NCBI GenBank assembly: GCA_934437695.1
Contig: CAKSAW010000009.1
Coordinates: 1-24,915 of the forward strand
Length of the DNA: 24,915 nucleotides
Direction: 5' to 3'
From: an uncultured Blautia sp.
GTDB lineage: Bacteria; Bacillota; Clostridia; Lachnospirales; Lachnospiraceae
Shown here: positions 5,288 to 13,177 of the stretch, one piece after another
How positions within the stretch are numbered: the first letter of the stretch is position 1
Layout: every line of letters begins with the position of its first letter
Made by a program: the position numbers and the translations under genes
Notes under the pieces: model-generated
The model's database searches: none
Told to the model about the DNA's origin: nothing
Seen by the model: only the letters and a program-made list of their open reading frames with translations

Positions 5288-7705
5288 ATGAATACTTCAT
5301 TATCTTGGATTAAAATGTATGTGCCGGATCTTGATGTGACAGCACAGGAATATACAGATGCCATGACACTGACAGGGACAAAAGTGGAAGGCTTCGAGAA
5401 ACTGGATGCAGATCTGGAAAAAATCGTTATCGGACAGATTGACAAGATTGAAAAACATCCGGATGCAGATAAACTTATCATCTGCCAGGTAAATATTGGC
5501 ACAGAATCCGTACAGATCGTCACAGGCGCTCCGAACGTAAAAGAGGGAGACAAGGTTCCTGTAGTTCTTGACGGCGGACGTGTAGCAGGCGGACATGACG
5601 GAAAGAGAACTCCGGGCGGAGTGAAGATCAAAAAAGGTAAACTTCGAGGAATCGAATCCTGTGGAATGCTGTGTTCTATCGAAGAACTGGGAAGTACAAG
5701 AGAAATGTATCCGGAAGCACCGGAATATGGAATCTATATTTTTCCTGAAGATGCAGTTGTCGGTGAGAGTGCTATCAAAGAGCTTGGGCTGGACGATGTA
5801 GTATTTGAGTATGAGATCACATCAAACCGTGTAGACTGTTATGGTGTACTTGGAATTGCAAGAGAAGCAGCAGCTACTTTTGACAAACAATTCTGTCCTC
5901 CTGTTGTAGAGTGCAAAGGAAATGAAGAGAAAGCTTCTGATTATGTAAAAGTAACAGTGGAAGATAAAGAACTTTGTACACGCTACTGTGCAAGAGTTGT
6001 AAAGAATGTGAAGATCGGACCATCTCCAAAATGGATGCAGAGATGTCTGGCAGCTAATGGAATCCGCCCGATCAATAACCTGGTAGATATTACAAACTAT
6101 GTAATGGAAGAGTTTGGCCAGCCAATGCATGCATATGATCTGGATATGATCGCAGGTAAAGAGATTATTGTACGCCGTGCAGAGAATGATGAGAAATTTG
6201 TAACACTTGACGGTCAGGAACGTACAATGGATGATCAGGTACTTATGATCTGTGATGGTGAGAAAGCAGTTGGTATTGCCGGTATTATGGGCGGAGAGAA
6301 CTCTATGATCACAGATGATGTCAAGACAGTACTTTTTGAGGCAGCATGCTTTGACGGAACTAACATCAGACTTTCTTCAAAGAGAATCGGTTTGAGAACA
6401 GATGCTTCCGGAAAGTTTGAAAAGGGTCTTGATCCCAATAATGCGCAGGCAGCTATTGACAGAGCATGTCAGCTGATGGAAGAACTTGGCGCAGGTGAAG
6501 TTGTGGGCGGAATGGTTGATGTCTGCAGTGAGGTGAGAGAGCCGTCCAGAGTTCCTTTTAAACCTGAGAAGATCAATGCACTTCTTGGAACAGACCTGAC
6601 ACAGGAAGAAATGCTGGCATATCTTGCAAAAGTAGAACTGACTTATGATGAAAAGACAAATGAGATCGTAGCTCCTACTTTCCGCCAGGATATCCACTAT
6701 GTGGCTGATGTTGCAGAGGAGGTTGCAAGATTTTTCGGATATGACAAGATTCCGACTACCCTGCCTACTGGTGAGGCTACAACAGGTAAACTTCCGTTTA
6801 AGCTCCGCATTGAGGCTGTAGCGCGTGATATTGCCGAATATTGTGGATTCTCTGAAGGAATGAGCTATTCTTTTGAAAGCCCGAAGGTATTTGATAAATT
6901 AAGACTTCCTGCTGACAGTCAGCTTCGTCAGGGAATCGTGATCAGCAATCCTCTGGGAGAGGATTACAGCGTTATGAGAACAACTACTTTAAATGGTATG
7001 CTCTGCTCTCTGGCTACAAACTACAACAGAAGAAATAAAGATGTCCGTCTTTATGAGCTTGGAAATGTATACCGTCCTCATTCCCTGCCGTTGACAGAGC
7101 TTCCGGATGAGCGTATGCACTTTACACTTGGAATGTATGGAAATGGTGATTTCTTTGATATGAAGGGCGTATGCGAAGAGTTCTTTGAGAAAGTCGGAAT
7201 GAGAGATAAGGTTGATTATGATCCGAACAGTGGTAAGACATATCTCCATCCGGGAAGACAGGCAAACATGATTTATGACGGCAAGATCGTGGGATATCTG
7301 GGAGAGGTTCATCCGCTGGTAGCTGATACTTATGGAATCGGTGACAAGGCATATGTGGCAGTGATCGATATTCTTACAGTACTTGAATTTGCAAGCTTTA
7401 ATCATAAATATACAGGAATTGCCAAGTATCCGGCAGTAACCCGTGATTTAAGTATGGTTGTTCCGAAAGCTGTTCTTGCAGGACAGATTGAGCATGTTCT
7501 TACACAGAGGGGCGGTAAGATCCTTGAGAGTTATCAGCTGTTTGATATCTATGAAGGAAATCAGATCAAAGAAGGATATAAGTCTATGGCATATTCTCTG
7601 GTATTCCGTCATCATGACAAGACTCTGGAAGAGAGTGAGATCACAGCAGCAATGAAGAAAATCCTGAATGGTCTGACTGACCTTGGAATCGAGCTGAGAA
7701 GTTAA
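5288..7705 (+). CDS. pheT: Phenylalanyl-tRNA synthetase beta subunit
   Basis: This 805-residue protein has the full PheT layout: an N-terminal EMAP/OB tRNA-binding domain (about 40-155, with G-Q-I-D-K-I-E-K-H-P-D-A-D-K-L), the B3/B4 editing region (about 210-380, with N-L-V-D-I-T-N-Y-V), a B5 domain (about 400-475), and a catalytic-like core. A C-terminal FDX-ACB anticodon-binding domain (about 710-805) begins K-Y-P-A-V-T-R-D-L-S. Length is typical for the family. It acts with PheS in the cytoplasm and edits Tyr-tRNA-Phe. The start follows AGAGGAT. Its TAA overlaps the ATG of the next gene by one base. Confidence 0.97.
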   Translation: MNTSLSWIKMYVPDLDVTAQEYTDAMTLTGTKVEGFEKLDADLEKIVIGQIDKIEKHPDADKLIICQVNIGTESVQIVTGAPNVKEGDKVPVVLDGGRVAGGHDGKRTPGGVKIKKGKLRGIESCGMLCSIEELGSTREMYPEAPEYGIYIFPEDAVVGESAIKELGLDDVVFEYEITSNRVDCYGVLGIAREAAATFDKQFCPPVVECKGNEEKASDYVKVTVEDKELCTRYCARVVKNVKIGPSPKWMQRCLAANGIRPINNLVDITNYVMEEFGQPMHAYDLDMIAGKEIIVRRAENDEKFVTLDGQERTMDDQVLMICDGEKAVGIAGIMGGENSMITDDVKTVLFEAACFDGTNIRLSSKRIGLRTDASGKFEKGLDPNNAQAAIDRACQLMEELGAGEVVGGMVDVCSEVREPSRVPFKPEKINALLGTDLTQEEMLAYLAKVELTYDEKTNEIVAPTFRQDIHYVADVAEEVARFFGYDKIPTTLPTGEATTGKLPFKLRIEAVARDIAEYCGFSEGMSYSFESPKVFDKLRLPADSQLRQGIVISNPLGEDYSVMRTTTLNGMLCSLATNYNRRNKDVRLYELGNVYRPHSLPLTELPDERMHFTLGMYGNGDFFDMKGVCEEFFEKVGMRDKVDYDPNSGKTYLHPGRQANMIYDGKIVGYLGEVHPLVADTYGIGDKAYVAVIDILTVLEFASFNHKYTGIAKYPAVTRDLSMVVPKAVLAGQIEHVLTQRGGKILESYQLFDIYEGNQIKEGYKSMAYSLVFRHHDKTLEESEITAAMKKILNGLTDLGIELRS

Positions 7706-8313
7706 TGTTAATTTATGTATTAAGACATGGGGTGACTCAGTGGAATAAATTGAAAAAGGTCCAGGGAGCAATGGATATTCCTCTTGCGCCTGAAGGAATC
7801 GAACTGGCGAAAAAAACGGGGGAAGCATTAAAAAATGTTCATTTTGACATTTGTTTTACCAGCCCTCTGACAAGAGCCAGACAGACTGCGCAGTGTGTTA
7901 TCGGAGCCAGACAGATTCCTGTTATAGAGGATAAAAGAATCCAGGAAATCGATTTTGGAGTTCTTGAAGGTACCCGGTTTAAGGATGATCAGGGAAAGAT
8001 CATCAGCCGTGAAATGGAAATCTTTTTTGAAGAACCACAGAAGTTTAAGCGCCCGGAAAACGGAGAAGACATTTCAGATATCCTGAAACGTACCAGAGAA
8101 TTCTGGATGGAGAAAACAACGGATCCTGCTCTGGCAGATAAAACGATCCTTGTTTCCTCCCATGGATGTGCAGTCCGTGCGCTGCTTCAGAATATTTATC
8201 AGGATCCGGAGAATTTCTGGCATGGATGTGTTCCTCCTAACTGCAGTATTAATCTGGTGGAAGTAAAAGATGGTAAAGCCAGATTACTGGAAGAGGATAG
8301 GGTTTATTCGTAA
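7705..8313 (+). CDS. Histidine phosphatase family protein (phosphoglycerate mutase-like)
   Basis: This is a 202-residue cytosolic enzyme of the histidine phosphatase superfamily. The catalytic R-H-G is at residues 7-9 (His8 is the phospho-acceptor). Other expected residues are Arg57 in S-P-L-T-R-A-R-Q-T-A, an acidic residue at Glu81 in E-I-D-F-G, and His153 in S-S-H-G. The size and G-x-L-E-G motif resemble PhoE/CobC-type broad phosphatases rather than glycolytic mutases; the substrate cannot be told from sequence. The TAATG overlap with pheT and the lack of an obvious independent ribosome binding site indicate translational coupling. It should share T-box control and ends at the compound terminator. 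Confidence 0.88.
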   Translation: MLIYVLRHGVTQWNKLKKVQGAMDIPLAPEGIELAKKTGEALKNVHFDICFTSPLTRARQTAQCVIGARQIPVIEDKRIQEIDFGVLEGTRFKDDQGKIISREMEIFFEEPQKFKRPENGEDISDILKRTREFWMEKTTDPALADKTILVSSHGCAVRALLQNIYQDPENFWHGCVPPNCSINLVEVKDGKARLLEEDRVYS

Positions 8314-8332
8314 TTGAATACTGTACAAAAAT

Positions 8333-8380
8333 AATCCGGCGGGAGTCTGCTTGGCAGACGGGTTTTCCGCCGGATTTTTT
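8333..8380 (+). terminator. Compound hairpin terminator of the pheST operon
   Basis: An outer 10-bp stem AATCCGGCGG (8333-8342) / CCGCCGGATT (8367-8376) encloses an inner 6-bp stem GTCTGC (8345-8350) / GCAGAC (8354-8359), followed by TTTT. The G+C-rich nested form should be a strong stop between pheST and the stator genes. Confidence 0.85.
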
Positions 8381-8404
8381 GTGATAAGAACACTATATTT
8401 TCAC

Positions 8405-8433
8405 TTGTAGCAGATATGGTGTTGTGATATGAT
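8405..8433 (+). promoter_or_regulatory. Promoter of the stator gene pair
   Basis: TTGTAG (8405-8410), a 17-base spacer, and TATGAT (8428-8433) with an extended -10 TGA directly before it. It gives a leader of about 60 bases to the ATG at 8498, which follows AGGAGG. The strong terminator just upstream makes this an independent unit. Confidence 0.65.
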
Positions 8434-8497
8434 ATACGAAAAAGGAAATTGTCTGTAATTTCATGCAGAATCTTCAAATAATCACAGGAGGTGTATT

Positions 8498-10138
8498 ATG
8501 GGCAAAAAAATTATGAATACTATTCTTTTTCTTGCAGTACTTGGCGGATGCATTGCCATGACACTGCTGACAGGGAATGGTTCAGTCGCTACAATGACTT
8601 ATAACTTTGCATTTCTTGCTGTTATGGTCTTGATCTATCTGCTGGGGCTGTTTGGCGGAATGTTCCGGGTGGATGGTATCGGAGAGGCTCTCTCCAGAGG
8701 AACCCAGGAACTTACCAGTATTTTTAAAATACCTGGAAAAGCTAAAAGCGAGGATCTTTCCTGTCTGAAAGGGATGTTTGAGCATAAATATCTGGATGAC
8801 AGAATGGACAGTTTTGTAGATGCAATGGATAAAAACCAGGAAGGGATCGGAGATGTTGAAGATTATATAAATGGAGATGAGATAGATCTTCATGTACATA
8901 GGAAGATCCTGGAAATGGCACCGGATATTTTTACCAGTCTTGGTATCCTTGGTACATTTGTTGGTCTGGTATGGGGACTTAAGAGTTTTGAACCATCCAG
9001 CTATGAGACTATGACTGCTTCTGTATCTACGTTGGTAGATGGTATCAAGGTGGCATTCCTTACTTCTATCTATGGAATTGCATTTGCACTGATCTACAGT
9101 TCAGGTATGAAGAGTATTTATGCAGGAATGGATGCAAAATTGCAGGGATTTCTGGAGAAATTTCATCTTTATGTGCTTCCGGCAGCTGAGAGTGAATCGA
9201 GAAATCTTATGCTGGCAAGTCAGAAGGTCCAGACAAAGGCAATGAAACAGATGGCAGAGCAGCTCACCTCACAGATGGCAGATAGCTTTGAAAAAGCCAT
9301 CAATCCTACATTCCAGAAGATGACAGAATCTTTGGATATTCTGACAGAGTCTGTGACAAAATGTCAGGAGGATGTAGTTCAGGAAATTCTTCGCTCTTTT
9401 TTAAGAGAAATGAACGGATCGTTCAAGATACAGTTTAAGGATTTCAATGAAGCGCTTGTACAGATGAAAGAGGCGCAGAAGGAGAACATAGATTATACAA
9501 CCAGGCTTTATCAGGCAATGAGCGATCAGCTGAATGATTCCTATGCAAAACAGAGCGAGGCAATGAAAGATCTTGTAGATGAGCTGGGAAGGATCCAGGG
9601 CCGTTATATGTCTACAGCTACAAGGATCACACAGGATAATCAGGAAATCCAGAAACTTCAGCAGCAGGATTATCAGCGTATTGCAGATTACCTGCATGAA
9701 TCAGAGAAATCTTCTGCCAAATTCTGGGTTGCCTGCAATCAGACCATGCAGAAATATGTGGAGGCAGCTGCACAGGGGATGGAAAGAGTTTCTGCTGCAA
9801 ATCAGGCTGGGGAAGAAGTGCTTAAGGTGAACCAGAAACTTGTAGAAGAACTGGATGCAAAGTTGAGTGATTTTGTATCTTATCAGAAAATGACATATGA
9901 TACAATGGAAGAAGTGCGCAGACTTTTTGCAGATATTTCAGTTCAGAAGGATGATAATAATATTTATCTTTCTGATGGAAAAGCAGCTCAGGCTGCAGCG
10001 CAGAAAGAATCCGTGGAAGAAGTGCGCAGGCTTCTGGAGGAGCAGAGCGAACGTCAGGAAGCACTTCTTGAGGAAATGAACAAAAATATGAAAAACATTT
10101 CCAAAAATCAGAAAGGCAAATTCGGGTTGTTCAGATAA
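8498..10138 (+). CDS. MotA/TolQ/ExbB-type ion channel subunit with long cytoplasmic tail (ZorA-like)
   Basis: This 546-residue membrane protein has four predicted membrane segments: about 5-25, 34-56, 142-162 and 182-203. The last two carry the MotA/TolQ signatures (S-L-G-I-L-G-T-F-V-G-L-V-W-G and V-A-F-L-T-S-I-Y-G-I-A-F-A-L). Residues 204-546 form a very long hydrophilic, mostly helical tail rich in Gln, Glu, Lys and Met. The next gene encodes the MotB/OmpA-like partner, so the two should make an ion-driven inner-membrane stator anchored to peptidoglycan. Four segments plus a long intracellular tail is the arrangement of ZorA from the Zorya defence system and differs from flagellar MotA (about 250-290 aa). 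No flagellar, Tol, Ton or gliding genes are nearby. The tail carries a repeated E-E-V-R-R-L motif at 471-476 and 507-512. Function is unknown. Confidence 0.8.
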   Translation: MGKKIMNTILFLAVLGGCIAMTLLTGNGSVATMTYNFAFLAVMVLIYLLGLFGGMFRVDGIGEALSRGTQELTSIFKIPGKAKSEDLSCLKGMFEHKYLDDRMDSFVDAMDKNQEGIGDVEDYINGDEIDLHVHRKILEMAPDIFTSLGILGTFVGLVWGLKSFEPSSYETMTASVSTLVDGIKVAFLTSIYGIAFALIYSSGMKSIYAGMDAKLQGFLEKFHLYVLPAAESESRNLMLASQKVQTKAMKQMAEQLTSQMADSFEKAINPTFQKMTESLDILTESVTKCQEDVVQEILRSFLREMNGSFKIQFKDFNEALVQMKEAQKENIDYTTRLYQAMSDQLNDSYAKQSEAMKDLVDELGRIQGRYMSTATRITQDNQEIQKLQQQDYQRIADYLHESEKSSAKFWVACNQTMQKYVEAAAQGMERVSAANQAGEEVLKVNQKLVEELDAKLSDFVSYQKMTYDTMEEVRRLFADISVQKDDNNIYLSDGKAAQAAAQKESVEEVRRLLEEQSERQEALLEEMNKNMKNISKNQKGKFGLFR

Positions 10139-10153
10139 GAAAAGGAGAAAAAT

Positions 10154-11095
10154 ATGCGCAAAAGAAAGAGATCAGAAGAGAACGGATTTAATGTCTGGCG
10201 ATCTTATTCTGATATGATGGCCGGCGTACTGCTCCTTTTTATACTTATCATGTGTGTGACCCTTTTTCAGGCTCAGAAGAGCTATAATGAGAGTATTAAG
10301 GAGAGAGATGACAAGATAGCACTACAGGAGCAGTATACAGCAGAAATTCTGGCACAGCAGAGTGAACTGGATGAGAAGGACAGCAAGCTGAATTCCCAGG
10401 ATGAACAGCTTGACAAACAGAAGAAACTGCTGGCGGAACTGGCAGCTCAGCTGAAGGAACAGCAGGCCAGTCTTGATGAGAAAACCTCTCTTCTTGCCAC
10501 ACAACAGAAAAAGATAGATAATATCATTGGTGTTAAGGCTGATGTTATTGAGGCGCTGCAGAAAGAATTTTCCAAAAATAATGTAAGTGTTGATATTGAT
10601 GCACATACAGGTGCTCTTACATTAAATGCGAATGTGTTGTTTGACTATGATCAGTCGGAGTTGACAGATGAGGGAAAACAGGAGCTTGCCAATATACTTC
10701 CGATTTACTGTAAGGTGCTTCTTCAGGAGGACTATAAGAAGTATCTTGCGGAAATCATTATTGATGGTTATACAGATACTGATGGAGATTATGATTATAA
10801 TCTGGAACTTTCGCAGAAACGTTCTCTGGCAGTTGCACAGTATCTGACAGAAATCAGAGAGAATTTTCTTAATTCTGATGAGATCTCAGATCTGCAGAAT
10901 TATCTGACAGTAAACGGACATGGATCTGCAAACCCTGTTCTGGATTCGAAGGGGAACGAAAATAAAGATGCATCCAGGCGAGTGGAAGTAAAATTCCGGC
11001 TGAAGGATGATGAGATGATCAGTGAACTTGACCAGATCATGAATGGGGATGCAGATTCTGCAGCTTCAGATTCAAAAAAATCCGGCAATAATTAA
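10154..11095 (+). CDS. MotB/OmpA-family peptidoglycan-binding stator subunit (ZorB-like)
   Basis: This 313-residue protein has a basic N-terminus and one membrane helix at about 20-39, a coiled coil at about 40-122, and an OmpA-type domain at about 150-285. At the helix start, S-Y-S-D-M-M places Asp20 where MotB and ZorB carry the ion-carrying aspartate. The OmpA domain shows T-D-T-D-G-D-Y-D-Y-N-L-E-L-S-Q-K-R at 207-223; Asp208 and Arg223 align with the diaminopimelate contacts of Escherichia coli OmpA (Asp271, Arg286), and S-R-R-V-E-V is near 274-279. The gene starts 15 bases after its partner's stop, with AAAGGAGAAA as ribosome binding site. The coiled coil is longer than in MotB and should hold the peptidoglycan domain well away from the membrane. 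The C-terminal ~28 residues are acidic or Ser-rich and probably disordered. Confidence 0.82.
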   Translation: MRKRKRSEENGFNVWRSYSDMMAGVLLLFILIMCVTLFQAQKSYNESIKERDDKIALQEQYTAEILAQQSELDEKDSKLNSQDEQLDKQKKLLAELAAQLKEQQASLDEKTSLLATQQKKIDNIIGVKADVIEALQKEFSKNNVSVDIDAHTGALTLNANVLFDYDQSELTDEGKQELANILPIYCKVLLQEDYKKYLAEIIIDGYTDTDGDYDYNLELSQKRSLAVAQYLTEIRENFLNSDEISDLQNYLTVNGHGSANPVLDSKGNENKDASRRVEVKFRLKDDEMISELDQIMNGDADSAASDSKKSGNN

Positions 11096-11142
11096 ACTGT
11101 CGGCATCTGTATCTGATATAAAAAAAGAAAGAGGAACATATC

Positions 11143-12018
11143 ATGTCTTTGAAAATTGGAAGAAATGATCCATGCTGGTGTGGAAGCGGCAGGAAGTACA
11201 AAAAATGCCATGAGGCATTTGATGAGAAAATGGAACTGATGAAACAGAAGGGATATGCGGTTATTGATCACAGTCTGATAAAAACACCTGAACAGATCGA
11301 GAAGATCAAAGAGAGCTGTAAGATTAACATAGCTGTTCTTGATTATGTGGAAGAACATATCAGACCTGGTATTTCAACAGAAGAGATCGACAGATGGGTG
11401 CATGAAGAGACTGTAAAACATGGCGGGATCCCGGCACCATTAGATTATGAGGGATTTCCCAAAAGTGTGTGCACTTCTGTAAATGAGGTTGTATGTCATG
11501 GAATTCCCAATGAGGAACAGATACTGAAAGAGGGAGATATCATCAATGTAGATGTATCTACTATCTACAACGGTTACTATTCTGATTCGTCCAGAATGTT
11601 CTGCATCGGTAAGGTAAGTCCTGAAAAAGAAAAACTTGTCAAAGTTACAAAAGAATGTGTTGAAATAGGCGTTTCTCAAGTGAAACCGTGGACTCCTATC
11701 GGAAATATGGGAAGTGCAGTCCATAAACATGCGGTAGAAAATGGATACTCCGTAGTCAGAGAAATCGGCGGACATGGAGTTGGAGTTGAATTTCATGAAG
11801 ATCCGTGGGTGAGTTTTGTTTCTGAAGAAAATACAGGTGTCCTCATGGTTCCGGGCATGATGTTTACCATAGAACCGATGGTAAATATGGGAAGCGATGA
11901 GATTTATACGGATGAGATCGATGAGTGGACAGTACGCACAGAAGACGGCCTTCCGTCTGCACAGTGGGAAGTCACGGTCCTTGTCACAGAAACAGGCTGT
12001 GAAGTGATCTGCTGGTAA
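11143..12018 (+). CDS. map: Methionine aminopeptidase type I with N-terminal SEC-C zinc motif
   Basis: This 291-residue enzyme removes N-terminal methionine from nascent proteins. Residues 7-23 form a SEC-C motif (N-D-P-C-W-C-G-S-G-...-C-H; Cys11, Cys13, Cys22, His23) that binds zinc and in related proteins favours ribosome or SecA contact. The pita-bread catalytic domain follows, with metal ligands Asp137, Asp148, His211, Glu244 and Glu276. The usual S-A-Q-x-E-H-T is A-Q-W-E-V-T here: the metal-binding Glu276 is kept but the following His is Val. The start at 11143 follows GAGGAAC. It lies 47 bases downstream of the stator pair with no clear terminator between, so co-transcription is possible. 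This is probably a second, SEC-C-type MAP, separate from the ribosomal-operon copy usual in Clostridia. Confidence 0.93.
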   Translation: MSLKIGRNDPCWCGSGRKYKKCHEAFDEKMELMKQKGYAVIDHSLIKTPEQIEKIKESCKINIAVLDYVEEHIRPGISTEEIDRWVHEETVKHGGIPAPLDYEGFPKSVCTSVNEVVCHGIPNEEQILKEGDIINVDVSTIYNGYYSDSSRMFCIGKVSPEKEKLVKVTKECVEIGVSQVKPWTPIGNMGSAVHKHAVENGYSVVREIGGHGVGVEFHEDPWVSFVSEENTGVLMVPGMMFTIEPMVNMGSDEIYTDEIDEWTVRTEDGLPSAQWEVTVLVTETGCEVICW

Positions 12019-12036
12019 AAAAACTGTAAAAAAGTA

Positions 12037-12065
12037 TTGCAATATAGAAAGCTATATAGTATAAT
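12037..12065 (+). promoter_or_regulatory. Promoter of rplS
   Basis: TTGCAA (12037-12042), 17 bases, and a perfect TATAAT (12060-12065). It is one of the best sigma-A promoters in the window, as expected for a ribosomal protein gene. Confidence 0.75.
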
Positions 12066-12135
12066 CACAACTGTTGTGAAAAAGATGGTCCTCTGTTACA
12101 GAGAATGTATTAAGAACATCCATATAAGAATAGGA
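12066..12135 (+). ncRNA. Structured L19-type leader of rplS
   Basis: Between the promoter and the rplS start the transcript can form CACAA/TTGTG (12066-12070/12074-12078), although the first bases may precede the start point. It can also form a stem CTCTG/CAGAG (12091-12095/12099-12103) with loop TTA, enclosed by GATG/CATC (12084-12087/12117-12120). The position and the bulged hairpin pattern resemble the known L19 leader of Firmicutes, in which L19 represses its own synthesis. That identity is from memory of the family and would need a covariance-model match. Confidence 0.5.
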
Positions 12136-12144
12136 GAGAATAAA

Positions 12145-12492
12145 ATGAACGAAATTATCAAAAACATCGAAGCAGCTCAGTTAAAAGCTGAAGTACCGGA
12201 ATTCAACACAGGTGATACTGTAAGAGTACACGCACTGATCAAAGAGGGAAACCGTGAACGTGTTCAGATCTTTGAAGGAACAGTTCTTAAAAAACAGGGT
12301 GGAAGCAACAGAGCTACATTCACTGTAAGAAAGAACTCTAACGGAGTAGGCGTTGAGAAAACATGGCCGCTTCATTCTCCACATGTAGTAAAAGTAGAAG
12401 TTATTCGTCGTGGTAAAGTACGTCGTGCTAAACTGAACTACTTAAGAGACCGTGTAGGTAAAGCTGCTAAGGTTAAAGAGCTTGTTAAATAA
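12145..12492 (+). CDS. rplS: 50S ribosomal protein L19
   Basis: This 115-residue basic protein has the L19 signature throughout: [39 protein letters not shown] and [10 protein letters not shown]19 lies at the 30S-50S interface of the ribosome. The ATG at 12145 is chosen over an in-frame upstream codon at 12037, which lies in the promoter; AGGAGA precedes it. It is monocistronic here, with its own promoter and terminator, apart from rpsP-rimM-trmD. Confidence 0.97.
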   Translation: MNEIIKNIEAAQLKAEVPEFNTGDTVRVHALIKEGNRERVQIFEGTVLKKQGGSNRATFTVRKNSNGVGVEKTWPLHSPHVVKVEVIRRGKVRRAKLNYLRDRVGKAAKVKELVK

Positions 12493-12513
12493 TTTCATGA
12501 ATTAGTAGAAGAA

Positions 12514-12545
12514 GGGACAATAACTCGTGTATTGTCCCTCTTTTT
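12514..12545 (+). terminator. Terminator after rplS
   Basis: GGGACAATA (12514-12522) pairs perfectly with TATTGTCCC (12530-12538), loop ACTCGTG, followed by TCTTTTT. lepB begins only about 20 bases further and has no obvious promoter, so read-through probably feeds the lepB group. Confidence 0.85.
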
Positions 12546-12565
12546 CCATCTGTCGGGAGATTTGA

Positions 12566-13171
12566 ATGAATATCAGAAAATGGAAAGAGAATCCAGGACT
12601 GCAGGAAACCAGGGAAATACTGGAAACAAAACTTGAAGATAAAAAAGTCCGTGGGATCCTTAACTGGATATTTCAGATAGCAGTAGTGCTTATTTTTGGC
12701 ATTCTGGTGGGAATGGCTATGTTTCAGTCAGTGACTGTTCAGGAGAGCGCCATGGAACCAACTTTGCAGGTTGGAGAGAGCTTTTTTGTAAACAGGGCAA
12801 TTTATAAGGTGTCATCACCGGAAAGAGGAGATATAATCGTATATAAGACCAGTGGAAGCGATGATGCAGCTTTGCATATCGGTCGTGTGATCGGTCTTCC
12901 CGGTGAGACAGTACAGATATCTAATGGTACAATACTGATCAATGGAGAGATATATGATGAAAAACAGGATTTTCCTGAGATCAGTAATGGCGGACTGGCT
13001 TCCAGTGGAATCTCTCTGGAGAGCGGTGAGTATTTTGTGCTGGGAGATAACAGAAATAACAGTGAGGACAGCCGATATGGCGATATCGGGAACATCAGTA
13101 AAAAATATATTGTTGGGAAATTATGGTTTACTATTTCTCCGAAGGACAAAATAGGATTTTTGAAAGGTTAG
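12566..13171 (+). CDS. lepB: Signal peptidase I
   Basis: This 201-residue membrane protease removes signal peptides from exported proteins. A charged N-terminus is followed by a single membrane anchor at about 31-53. The catalytic serine is Ser61 in E-S-A-M-E-P-T-L (family S-x-M-x-P-T) and the general-base lysine is Lys94 in R-G-D-I-I-V-Y-K. The conserved G-D-N-R-N-N-S-E-D-S-R-Y-G box is at 160-172. Length and single anchor are typical of Gram-positive type I peptidases. The ribosome binding site CGGGAGA is moderate. It is the first gene of a dense run lepB-rbgA-rnhB-yraN-pgeF. Confidence 0.95.
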   Translation: MNIRKWKENPGLQETREILETKLEDKKVRGILNWIFQIAVVLIFGILVGMAMFQSVTVQESAMEPTLQVGESFFVNRAIYKVSSPERGDIIVYKTSGSDDAALHIGRVIGLPGETVQISNGTILINGEIYDEKQDFPEISNGGLASSGISLESGEYFVLGDNRNNSEDSRYGDIGNISKKYIVGKLWFTISPKDKIGFLKG

Positions 13172-13177
13172 GTGGAT

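Noticed and set aside
8498..11095. Complete Zorya defence system
   Set aside because: Only ZorA- and ZorB-like genes are present; both flanks are core genes and no helicase, nuclease or zorC-like gene is found.
8498..11095. Flagellar MotA/MotB pair
   Set aside because: The MotA-like protein is about twice the flagellar length with a long C-terminal tail, and there are no flagellar or chemotaxis genes in the window.
13172..13177. GTG start of RbgA two codons earlier
   Set aside because: It is possible, but family N-termini begin at the ATG at 13178; spacing to the ribosome binding site does not settle it.
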